From: Bursaphelenchus xylophilus
Taxonomy: Eukaryota; Nematoda; Chromadorea; Rhabditida; Aphelenchoididae
Assembly: GCA_904066235.2 (NCBI GenBank)
Contig: CAJFCV020000006.1
Location: forward strand, 3,658,001-3,722,000
Direction: 5' to 3'
DNA: 64,000 nucleotides
Shown: positions 47,205-56,849 of the stretch, one piece after another
How the letters are laid out: every line of letters begins with the position of its first letter
Numbering within the stretch: the first letter of the stretch is position 1
Notes under the pieces: generated by a model
What the model was told of the DNA's origin: nothing
Seen by the model: the letters and a program-made list of their open reading frames with translations, nothing else
The model's database searches: none
Position numbers and translations under genes: made by a program

Positions 47205-47520
47205 TTCGATCGGAAAATATTTTCCTTTTTTTTGTCGATTGTGACACTTTGTTTGGACGAAACTCCAAAATGGGCGATAAGGTTTGTTTTTTCTATTTTC
47301 GGTTGCCGTGCCTCGTCGTTGTTCCCCACCAGCCGATTCAATGAGATGGCCGAAATTATCTTCCGTTATGAAAACGTATGTATTCACGTACCCATCAGCT
47401 TGACCGCATTTGGGCGGGCTGGATCATGGAAGGACAGATGAACTATGGCAGACCGATGTTTTTTCCTTCGACGGGATCAAAATGTGAGTGTACTTTAGAA
47501 CCGATTACAAATTCATTGGT
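47205..47520 (+). repeat. Duplicated spacer segment, copy 1, with exon-like frame
   Basis: Aligns with 51907-52215. Both contain TGTGACACTTYGTTYGGACG, CCGATTCAWTGAGATGRCCG and a plus-strand frame around W.MEG.(M/I)N.G.PM.F ending at a consensus donor (AAAAT|GTGAGT here, AAAAT|GTACGT there). The spacer was duplicated along with the receptor genes. The conserved donor suggests a relic exon of a plus-strand gene, but flanking exons are not recognisable. Confidence 0.5.
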
Positions 47521-47576
47521 GAGTTTATTTGTGATAAACCATATTCCACCTCGAAAGCTTTGTTACGCAATAAATT

Positions 47577-50223
47577 TTAAGTTATAGCCGTAATCGACAG
47601 ATTGGATGCTGTACTATTGACCGCGGCTCGTTTCCGAAAGAGTCCACGGACAGTTCGTCGGAAGGGAACAATCACCACAATAGTGATGATAGGGTTGAGT
47701 ACGGGGATCCAGCTGGTCGCAATTACACAGTAGCAACACATCCTGCCAGTGTCCATGTAAAGGAAGGCCGTAGCCACAATCAGAAGACAGGGAACTACTG
47801 ATATGAACAAGGGAATTATTGCCTAAAAGCAATCAATTTATTTTTAGGGCAGCTTAGTTGTACTGGATACCTGAACAAACATAAAATTTGTGAGTTGTTT
47901 CTGAAGTCGTCTTGTCCTCTCGGAATAAGAAGCGTCCATTTTTCTTGTAAATTGCAGAGTTTTACGACCGATTGAAATCGTTAAGAGGTATGAAGCGCCA
48001 ATGCTTATTCCGGCCCAAAAGAAGAACCCTTTTTGGTAGATTGAGCGCTGAAAATTTTGTTCACAACAATTTTACAGGGTGCGCCAAAAATATTGGGACT
48101 CATATTTTTACTTGCCCTGCGGGCTGTAATGGTACAAGAGCAAAGTGGTCGCTTGTGCAAACGTGCAATGCTCCCAAGAATCTATCTTCAAAGTTTCAGA
48201 CAGAGTAGTCGTATACGACACCTGTTCTGCCATTATAAGTGCTCACAACTGAGGCCCCTGAGACACGGACCCCAAAATGGATAAAAATTGGAAAGACTAC
48301 TTTTACCGTTGCATGCTATGGCGGAAATTCACTTCATATGACAGAGTAGCGGTCGCTTTTTATACACTAAAAATGATTTTTACTTATAATGACGATTACA
48401 TCTTTTACAGCCCGTCAAAGTCGGCCTAAAAACGCGCCGTTTTCCAGAAAACTTCCGTAAGGTCAAAGATTTTTATGTAGAAGTTTCGATGTAAGGTTCC
48501 CAGCGTATTAGGCATCAGAGATACTTTCATAAGGACAACGAGAGTCTGACTAGTCGTCTTTGAAAAATTATTTTTTTATCTTCTGCCTCTGGGGGATGAA
48601 ATAGTGACTATAGCGGTAGAATTTACTCTAAGGTTGCTCGTCAAGTGAGCCTGGACTGAAGATCGCTAAAAGTAATTCAGTTGTGTCAGCATGTATCCCG
48701 AGTACAGCGTTACGTCGATTTTTACGCTCAAGTACTTTTCAACTTGTAGTAAACTGCCAAAATATATAAAGCTTCGAAGGACCGTGCCTCCAATCCGCAC
48801 CATAAAGTTTTTTCCATACAGAAACTGTCCCCTTGTAGGTGTAGATTTTCTTTTACAGTATGACAATTCCCTATGTACACACTCTATAACCACAAAATTT
48901 TAGAGCAACACGGGCGATACTGTGGTATTGAGATCGTTAAAAACATAAAAATCCGAACTTTCGGGATTTTTTTTGTTTTTGCGACCAGCGCCGCCAGATC
49001 GGTCGTCAACCATGATTACATACGCTGTTACGAAGCTAATAGCATGTGCTTTATACACAATAAATTTGAAGGATCTTACTTTCCCTTAGCGGAAATAATG
49101 GCCAAATTGATTTCCCGGTCATCCACTTGAAAAGAAAATTTTGGTCCCCCAAAAACCTTTGAATATTTTTTCAAGTTTGCAATGGGCCCCAACCCTGGCA
49201 TTACCGTTGCCGTATAGCAAGACTGTTACCCTTGCTAAAACGGCCAAAAGTTTTGATTCCAAGGCCAGCCGAAAAAAGCTACACGGAATTGATTTTTGTC
49301 CCAATATTTTTGGCGCACCCTGTATATTAAAAACAGCGTAATCTCTGTACAACAAGCCCCACCTTTGCAAGCGATTTCAAGAGCCCCCAAAAAAATTTCA
49401 GGCCGGAATATTCAAAGCCTCCATAAGAATTTTTTTTTGGGATTTGCTGTATAGAGCTAGACGGTAGTTCAACCTATCAGACTCTTCAAAGGGCCACTTA
49501 CCACATCTCCAAACAATAGCTCTGGCAATGGGAATTCTTGATACCATAGTTGTCCGTAATTGAAGCCAGGCTGCTCATCTGGCGACCTGTTGAAGCTGAT
49601 GAACGTAAAGAAAAGTGTTGGTATTGTGACAACCAGCGCTATGGCACACAAACCAAGGGTTTGCGACGCTGTTAAAAAAATCTGTCTGAAAGGAAAAAAA
49701 TAATACAAAGGGCAGTAAAAGGCAAACCTTGTCAAAGAGTAATAGCGAAAGTAAAATTGAACGGGCAACATCGCATTCAAAAAGCAAGTTGACCACACAT
49801 AAAACGCCATAGTGAACGCTCGATAAGCAAAACTCAGGTGACCCGCAAGCCCTTCCATTTTGACAATAAATACTCCGTCTTTCTCTTTCACCTTCTAAAT
49901 GTGATTTGTATAACGGCCGAGGTTGTATTTACCATCCACATAAAATTGTCGACCACCCAATAAGTCAAGTCGGTAATGCAGCAGATAAAAAGCATTTTTC
50001 GGTACTTTTTTAGCGCACCGGAAGTTTTGAATAGGACCAAGTAGAGCATCAAAAATGATACAATTCCGCCGCCAAACGACGTTATGCAATAATTGGTCAA
50101 TAAAAATGCGGTTAAGTTTTGGAGCTCATCATACGGCTCGTAAAAAGCCGTAAAATTATCATCCACCATATCCCAAGCAAAAGGATTCTCCAAAGACGGA
50201 GCATTATGAATGACAAAAGCCAT
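47577..50223 (-). CDS. 7TM chemoreceptor-like GPCR, cluster member B
   Basis: Exons 50223-49933, 49894-49728, 49685-49502, 48047-47871, 47822-47577; 354 aa, exon lengths identical to member A (291, 167, 184, 177, 246 bases) and the protein very similar, so A and B are recent duplicates. Same seven membrane segments, with TM7 ending SWIPVLNPIITIVVIVPFRR. Intron 3 is 1,454 bases because a decayed mariner/Tc1 element (48073-49324) inserted in it; the splice sites on both sides are intact, so the gene can still be functional. A poly(A) signal (TTTATT at 47524-47529) lies 48 bases past the stop. Confidence 0.87.
48073..49324 (+). mobile_element. Decayed mariner/Tc1-type transposon in receptor B intron 3
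   Basis: 1,252 bp bounded by TA, with perfect 24-bp inverted ends starting CAGGGTGCGCCAAAAATATT. The length fits a full mariner. On the plus strand fragments of a transposase are visible: around 48830-48905 residues QYDNSLCTHSITTK correspond to the QDNAPCH…TTK block that carries the second catalytic Asp in this superfamily. Stops and frame changes on both sides show that it is dead. Intact ends mean that it could be mobilised only in trans. Confidence 0.75.
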
Positions 50224-50348
50224 AGCTAGAAGTGAACGGCTGTGTCAACGTATACAATATTTGTAACGTTTTTTTTCACTAATGATCGCGAAATTTTAAC
50301 CAACCTAATACATAAAAAATAAGGTTGACATTCCGCCAGAATAAAACC

Positions 50349-50609
50349 TTTAAATACTCAGGGTTTATTGTCTGATAATTTCTCTTAAAAACAAAGAAAT
50401 CCTTACCTCAAATGTCTACAATACATCAGAGACACGATATAATAATATTTTGATGAAAAATAAAAAACACATTAGTGACAAAAGTATATACGCCTAGAAG
50501 TCTGCAGAGTCTACAAGATCCGTCAACATGTCTAATTTATCGTAAATTGTATATAATATTCCAATTCCAGCGGAGTCATGTTTGAACTAGACATGCAAGG
50601 GGTAAGCGG
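50349..50609 (-). promoter_or_regulatory. Conserved upstream block of receptor gene B
   Basis: Matches the blocks upstream of genes A and C: TTTAAATACTCAGGGTTT near 50349, then CAAGATCCGTCAACATGTC and ATATTCCAATTCCA near 50515-50575. The palindromic element starts 20 bases beyond its far end, at 50632. Confidence 0.45.
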
Positions 50610-50631
50610 TGATGCCGATTCGGAAATCATA

Positions 50632-51825
50632 TAAGGCGCGTGCGTTCTACATCTCAGCGGGCCTCCTCGCAGAAAACCCGCATTTCTTGTCTGTAGGCCC
50701 TCTAGACAAGAAATGCGCATTTTCTGTCTAAAATAGAGACAAAATTTGCAAAACTTGTCTGAGATAACAGACAAAAGGCCTGGCTGTTAGCCTGGACGAA
50801 AACCTGAAAATGTTGTCTGGACTCCAGACAAGAAACGAGGAATCCTGTCTGGTAGTCAGACAAACTTTTTTGTCTGACAGAAACGGAAAATCCCGTAAAA
50901 ATCTTTATCCACAAAAAGTTTCCATTCTCCTCTCCGTGGAGTTGCATTTCACAGCCCAGGTTCTACGACGGAACTTGTCCGAACGACGAAATCCAAGGCC
51001 AACGACCGTCGTCGCTGACCCCGATCACGGTGAAGGACATGCTTCGCCTTGGAACCTCGGCGTTCCTTGAGACTGTTATCGTTTCTGGCCGAAAGGCCGA
51101 ACTCCAACAAATTCGAAAAAAACATTGCCCGTACAAGCAAAGAAAATTTTCTCGCTCAGAAAAGAAATGGGTTCCTCTCATGAGCGAGAAACCCAGAGCC
51201 GAGAAACGCAGAGAAAAAAACAAAAACGCACGCAAAAAGCGTGAGTGAGAGGGCACTTTTGAACGCGATTTTTTCTCTGCGTTTCTCGCTCATGAGAGGA
51301 ACCCATTTCTTTTCTGAGCGAGAAAGTTTCCTTTCGTCAATCGAGCAAAGTGTCCTTCGAATTTGTTGGTCTTCGGCCTTTCGGCCAGAAACGAAAACAG
51401 TCTCACGGAACGCCAAAGTTCCAAGGCGAAGCATGTCCTTCACCGTGATCGGGGTCAGCGACGACGGTCGTTTGCCTTGGGTTTCGGTGTTCTGACAGCT
51501 GCGCCGAAGAACTCGTGGTCTGACGTGCAACAAGGTAGTCCCAGGAAAGAAGCGCGATGAAAAGTTTTTTGTAGACGAAAGTTTTCTTGTCTGGCTACCA
51601 GACAGGATTTCGCATTTCTTGTCTGAAGTCCAGACAAAAAAATTGTCTGCTTCCCAGACAACTTTTGCCTACTTCTTGTCTGGCTTTGGACAAGAATCGC
51701 CAATTCTCGTCTGGACCGAAAATAATTTGGACGGAAAACTGCAATTCTTGTCTAGAGGGCCCACAGACAAGAAATGCGGGTTTTCTGCGAGGAGGCCCGC
51801 TGAGATGTAGAACGCACGCGCCTTA
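50632..51825. mobile_element. 1.2-kb near-complete palindromic element between receptors B and C
   Basis: The ends are TAAGGCGCGTGCGTTCTACA and its inverse, with TA on each side. The arms remain complementary for most of their length: CTCAGCGGGCCTCCTCGCAG at 50653 pairs with 51786-51805, and GACCGTCGTCGCTGACCCCG at 51003 pairs with 51452-51471. The centre is about 51230. Subterminal regions are studded with TTCTTGTCTG and CAGACAAGAA units. Frames such as those around 50963-51560 mirror each other and are not genes. As single-stranded DNA or RNA it would fold into one long hairpin. Confidence 0.8.
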
Positions 51826-51906
51826 TATCCATTTTTTCTAAATTTCGCAATTTTGGCATAAAAAGTTTCCGATTGAAGTCCAACGAAATTCACAACACAT
51901 TTTTTT

Positions 51907-52215
51907 GGCGTCTTTCGATGGGAAAATAAATAATTTTCTCGAAATTATTGTTTTTGTCAATTGTGACACTTCGTTCGGACGAAACTCAAAAGTATGCGGG
52001 AGATATTTTTTCTATTTTTTCGATTCCCGTTCCTCGTCGTTGTCCCCCACAAGCCGATTCATTGAGATGACCGAAATTATCCTCCTTTTATGAACGTCTC
52101 TGTTCATACCCGTCAGCTCGACAGCATGGGCTCGGACTGGACCATGGAAGGGAACATCAACAACGGCACACCAATGGTTTTCTCCTTCGACGGAGGCAAA
52201 ATGTACGTTTGTGTG
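51907..52215 (+). repeat. Duplicated spacer segment, copy 2
   Basis: Counterpart of 47205-47520. The exon-like frame here reads …WTMEGNINNGTPMVFSFDGG before donor AAAAT|GTACGT at about 52202. The remaining open frame beyond the donor is probably intron. Confidence 0.5.
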
Positions 52216-52445
52216 CGTCGTAATACACATTTATTACTGGGAGGCCTTTTGCGTGGAGCACAGTGGACTTTTGGAACTTCGAAGACAAAAAAAGAAAAGA
52301 CAAAACAAACGGCACAAAAATCTAAAAGCTTCACATTTTATCTGCCATAAACAATATGAATTATTGAAATCTGAGCTTAATAATTTTTTTCGAGATTATT
52401 CATGACGAATCATTTTTTCATCTCCAAACATTTTTTCACAGTAGA

Positions 52446-53764
52446 CTAGGCCGTAGTCGATCGATTGGATGATGTATTGACCGCGACTTGTTTCCGGAAA
52501 GCTCCGCAAACGATTCGTCGGAACGGAACTATCACCGTAATAGTGATGATAGGGTTGAGCAAAGGGATCCAGCTGATTGCAATTACACAGTAGAAACACA
52601 TCATACCGGTGTCCACGTAAAAGAAGGCCGGGATTACGATCAGCAGAATTGGAACTACCGATATGAACAAGGGAATTGTTGCCTAAAAGCAACCAGGTTA
52701 TTTTTAAGGCCCTCTGAATTGTACTGCATACCTGAACAAACATAAAATTTGTGAGTTGATTTTGAAGTCGCTTTGTCTTCTCAGAATAAGAGAAATCCAT
52801 TCTTCTTGTCCGTTGCAGCGTTCTACGGCCAATTGAAATTGTTAGGATGTATGAAACGGCAATGATTCCTCCGCCCCAAAAGAAAAATCCTTTTTGATAA
52901 ATTGAGCGCTGAAAAAATGGGCTTCCAAGAGGCTTATAACGACAAAATGATTTTCCAGGCGTTAACTTGAAATTGAGATTCAAAGATTCTATTGAATTTA
53001 ATTTTTGTACTTTGTGGAGCACTGGTTACGTACCACATCTCCAAACAATAGTTGAGGCATTGGAAATTCTTGATACCATAGTTGTCCGTAATTGAAGCCA
53101 GGCCGCACGTTTGGCGAGGAGTTGAAGCTAGCGTAAGTAAAGAAAAGTGTTGGTATTGTGACAACCAGCGCAATGCAACAAAGGCCAAGGGTTTGTGACG
53201 CCGTTAAAAAATTGTTTCTGGAAGCAAAGCAATGTATTTTAATAAAAAATATAAAAGGAATAACAAACTTTGTCAAAGAGTAATATCGGAAGTAACATTG
53301 AACCGGCAACATTGCATTCAAAAAGCAAATTGTCCACACATAAAATGCGACATTAACACTCGGTAAGGCCGACTCAGATTGCCTGCAAGCCCTTCCATTT
53401 TCACAATAAATACCCCGTCTTTCTCCTTCAGCTTCTAAAAACACTTCGTATGCGAAAAAATGTATAAATTTACCATCCACATAAAATTATCCACCGCCCA
53501 GTAAATCAAGTCGGTAATGCAGCAAATCAAGAGCATGTTTTGGTATCCTTTCAGAGCACCAGAAGTTTTGAACAGGACCAAGTACAGCATCAAAAGCGAT
53601 AGAATTCCGCCGACAACCGACGTTATGGAATAATTAACCAATAAAAAGGTGGATAAACTCCCAAGCTCATCATATGGCTTAGAAAATGGTGTAACATTGC
53701 CATCGATGATATCCCAAGCATACGGATTCTCCAAACACGGAGCATTATGAACTGCTAAAGCCAT
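52446..53764 (-). pseudogene. 7TM chemoreceptor-like GPCR, cluster member C, frameshifted
   Basis: Exons 53764-53474, 53434-53269, 53217-53034, 52908-52732, 52682-52446. Splice sites, start and stop match the other members, but exon 2 is 166 instead of 167 bases. At about 53345-53360, the site where relatives encode the …FTMAFYVW block, one base is missing, so the frame breaks in TM3 and downstream residues (…ICFLNAMLPVQCYFRYYSL) lie in another frame. Everything else is intact, including the TM7 end WIPLLNPIITITVIVPFRR. It is either a young pseudogene or an assembly error at one position. Confidence 0.8.
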
Positions 53765-54219
53765 AACTGAAACTTAAAGAAGGTGTTAATGTATGATGTG
53801 GACGTTGGTACAGTAACACATTAGGAACAACTACACGAATGTCGTGGCTGCCTGTAAAATAGGCGGAGCGCCAGACAGCTGTCTTGCCGCCGAGCGCTTC
53901 GCTCTCGGTGAGAGAGCGAACTGAATGGGTGCCCGAACGTTGGGTTTGAATAAATATATTTTATCCCAGTATTCATTGTTGGGATCTTTGGTGCATCCGA
54001 TGGCTGGGCTAGACTTCAGAACCACTGTGAACAGCCTGAGGATGTTCGCTACAGAAGAACAAAACGTCCCCTTACACAAAGTACTAAAGTATTGTATTTG
54101 CAAAATTTGAAAATTAACGGCTGCTACAATTCCATACGATAGAAGCATGGACTGAAAGGGCCGTAGGAGCGTGTAAACACATTTTTTTGTTTCCCTTCCA
54201 TCTGCCAAACATCAGCACA

Positions 54220-54420
54220 TTTAAATACTGAGTTTCCGTCCGACGAAAACAAAGCAAGTTTCACTTCCGATAAAGGTACAATACATCTCGAACACGCTAT
54301 GTTTTGATTAAAAAAACAGTAGTGGTAACAGTGTAATATGACTAGGAGTCTGCCCTATTTTCAAGATCCGTAATCTTTCCTAGTTCGTTGTAATATTCCA
54401 ATTCCAGGAAACTTATATGT
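54220..54420 (-). promoter_or_regulatory. Conserved upstream block of receptor gene C, displaced
   Basis: TTTAAATACTGAG near 54220 and CAAGATCCGTAATC plus ATATTCCAATTCCAGG at 54365-54409 match the promoters of genes A and B, but lie about 350 bases further from the ATG than in A. The extra sequence (about 53830-54190) contains a minus-strand 125-codon ATG frame (54208-53831) with no recognisable domain, which may be inserted DNA. Confidence 0.4.
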
Positions 54421-54525
54421 ATTTGGGCAAAACACGCGAGTTAGTGCAGTAATATGCGATTCAAAACATCATGCATACGACCAAAAGTTATTTTATACAA
54501 GAGCCTTTTTTAAATATTTTTCAAG

Positions 54526-56849
54526 TTATGGAATGACTTGATCCGTGGTCGACCGATTGTATGATGTATTGACCACGACTCGTTTGTGGAACACTCCACA
54601 AACAATTCGTCGGAACGGAATTATCACCATAATAGTGATGATAGGATTGAGGACAGGGATCCAGCTGACTGCAATTGCAGAGTAAACGCACATCATCCCA
54701 GTATCTAGGTAGAAAAAAGCCGGAATCACAAACGACATCACGGGTATGACACAAACACAAACTGGAATCATTGCCTGAAATTTAAGGCCGTCAATAACAT
54801 TCTAACTCTAGTGGCGACTTTACGCACCTGTACGATCATAAAGTCACTGAGCTGCTTCTGAAGTCGTTTTGTTTTGTCGGAATACGAGTCTCTCATTTGC
54901 TTTATCCGCTGCAATGTTCGATACCCAATCACCAGTGCGATGATAAATGAAACGGAAATTATCGCTCCGCCATAAAAGAAATAGGCTTTTTGATAGACAG
55001 AGCGCTGAAAGTGCGGAAATTTAGGAAGTGTAAGCTGACAGTAAGCTGTTTTTTTGACTCCTAGGAGCCCAAGAGACAGAAAGTGATGCGAGAACGGTCT
55101 GGATAAGAATCCTTGATTCTTCGACTCCACGATTTATTATGTGTCAAGGGATCCTTTGGCGGATCCTTCCACTTTTTTTCTGGGACGGGCTTTGAGACTC
55201 TATCCAAGGAAGAGCGAACAACCAATCCCCATCCCCAACATCATCGCGATGATCTTATCTATTATTTATGTAAATTGACCCTTTTCCTTTGCGTCCCGCT
55301 CCTATAATACAAAAGGAGTGGGTTTTTGATGAATAAACCATTCCACAGCATTCCGAACTTTTTTCGTCGCCGATCGGTGTCCAAAAAAATGAAAAATTAA
55401 AAAGTGCACATTACATTTTCATGTGTGTAAGGGTAGCCAGAAGAGATACCGGCAAAAACAAAAACTCTTTATGTAGAGTAATCAATTTCCTTTCAGAGTA
55501 TGTAAGTTTTGTCTTCAGGTTGTCCGCTACCTTTGAGAAAATCGTCACTAAAAAAATGGAAATTTCGATTTTGAATGCCAAAAAAATGTACTTTCTTTGG
55601 GCCACCAAAAAAGATGTTGGAGTCTATCGTAAAGAGAATTTCAAGGGCTACAACATATTAAACTTTCAAGATTTTTGTGGGGGTTTGAGTCAAGTTAGAG
55701 TGAAAAAATGAAAGGAAATTGATTACTCTACATAAAGAGTTTTTGTTTTTGCCGGTATCTCTTCTGGCTACCCTTACACACATGAAAATGTAATGTGCAC
55801 TTTTTAATTTTTCATTTTTTTGGACACCGATCGGCGACGAAAAAAGTTCGGAATGCTGTGCATTCTAGAGTCGATCTCGGTTTTGTGCGGGTGACTAGTA
55901 AGATAAGGTAATTCGACAGACCCAAAGTGTTGATTGTATCTCACAGGCCTTTTCCATAGGACGGAGGTCTTACCGCAGCTTCTCATTGGGCGGGGATTTT
56001 ATTATACAAAGCAATGAAACAATAACCTACCACATCTCCAAACAATATATTGGGCATTGGGTACTCTTGGTACCAAAGAGTTCCGTAATTGAATCCAGGC
56101 CGTTCCTCCGGCGATGAATTGTAGCTAGCGTACGATAAGAAGAAGTTTGGAAGCGTTAATATCAGAGAAAAGAAAGAAAGTGCAAGTGTTTGTGAAGCTG
56201 AGAGGAAGCCATTCCTGAAATTTTAGCGCTGCAAGCTTTCTGGTATGGAACTTTGATCAAAGAGGTAAAAATGCGTTTGATAGCTTTTTCAATCATCAAA
56301 AGAAGGTCGATTTCAGAAGTAAAATAAAAAAAAAATAAGCGTACCTCGTCAACGAGTGATATCTATAGTAGAATTGCACTGGCAACATTATGTTCAAGAA
56401 GCTGATTATCCATACGTAAAACGCCATCGTGAATACTCGATACGGCCTGCCCAGATGCCCCGCAAGACCTTCCATTTTTATCATAAATACTCCATCTGTC
56501 TCTTTGAACTTCTGCAATTAAATTAGATGACGTTTTATACGACCAAAGGTGACCATACCATCCACATGAAATTATCGACCGCCCAGTAGATCAGATCGGT
56601 GGAACAGCAAATCAGGAGCATATTTTGGTAATTTTTCAGAGCTCCAGAGGTCTTAAACAGGACCAAATATAGCATCAAAAAAGATAAAATGCCTCCGCCG
56701 AGCGATGTCACAGTGTAATTTAGTAGCAGAATTTTAGACAAGTTGCCAAGTTCATCGTATGGCTCGACAAATACCGTAGCGTTATCAGAACTGATATCCC
56801 AAGCATATGGATTTTCTTCACAAGGAGCAGGACGAATAGTTAATGACAT
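54526..56849 (-). CDS. 7TM chemoreceptor-like GPCR, cluster member D
   Basis: Exons 56849-56559, 56511-56345, 56214-56031, 55004-54828, 54774-54526; 355 aa, one frame. Same architecture as A-C but more diverged: N-terminus MSLTIRPAPCEENPYAWDI, TM1 TSLGGGILSFLMLYLVLFKT, TM3 end MLPVQFYYRYHSL, TM7 SWIPVLNPIITIMVIIPFRR. Intron 2 uses a better donor (AG|GTACGC) than A-C. Intron 3 is about 1 kb and carries the 517-bp inverted-repeat element 55344-55860. It is the last minus-strand member; the next two genes point the other way. Confidence 0.87.
55344..55860. mobile_element. 517-bp inverted-repeat element with 5-bp target duplication
   Basis: The ends CACAGCATTCCGAACTTTTT and inverse are flanked on both sides by CATTC (55339-55343 and 55861-55865). 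Inverted arms run about 155 bp: TCGCCGATCGGTGTCC, AAGTGCACATTACATTTTC, AGAGATACCGGCAAAAAC and ACTCTTTATGTAGAGTAATC all recur inverted at 55711-55852. A 5-bp duplication sets it apart from the TA-duplicating elements in this window. The 96-codon frame inside (55421-55711) shows no transposase motif. Confidence 0.82.

Noticed and set aside
50810..51560. Opposed frames of about 60-125 codons in the palindrome (e.g. 51533-51156)
   Set aside because: Each has a mirror image on the other arm; they follow from the inverted repeat and show no domain.
53831..54208. 125-codon ATG frame upstream of receptor C
   Set aside because: Not shared with the other receptor promoters, no domain, no splice or poly(A) evidence. 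Kept only as a note that the C promoter has extra sequence.
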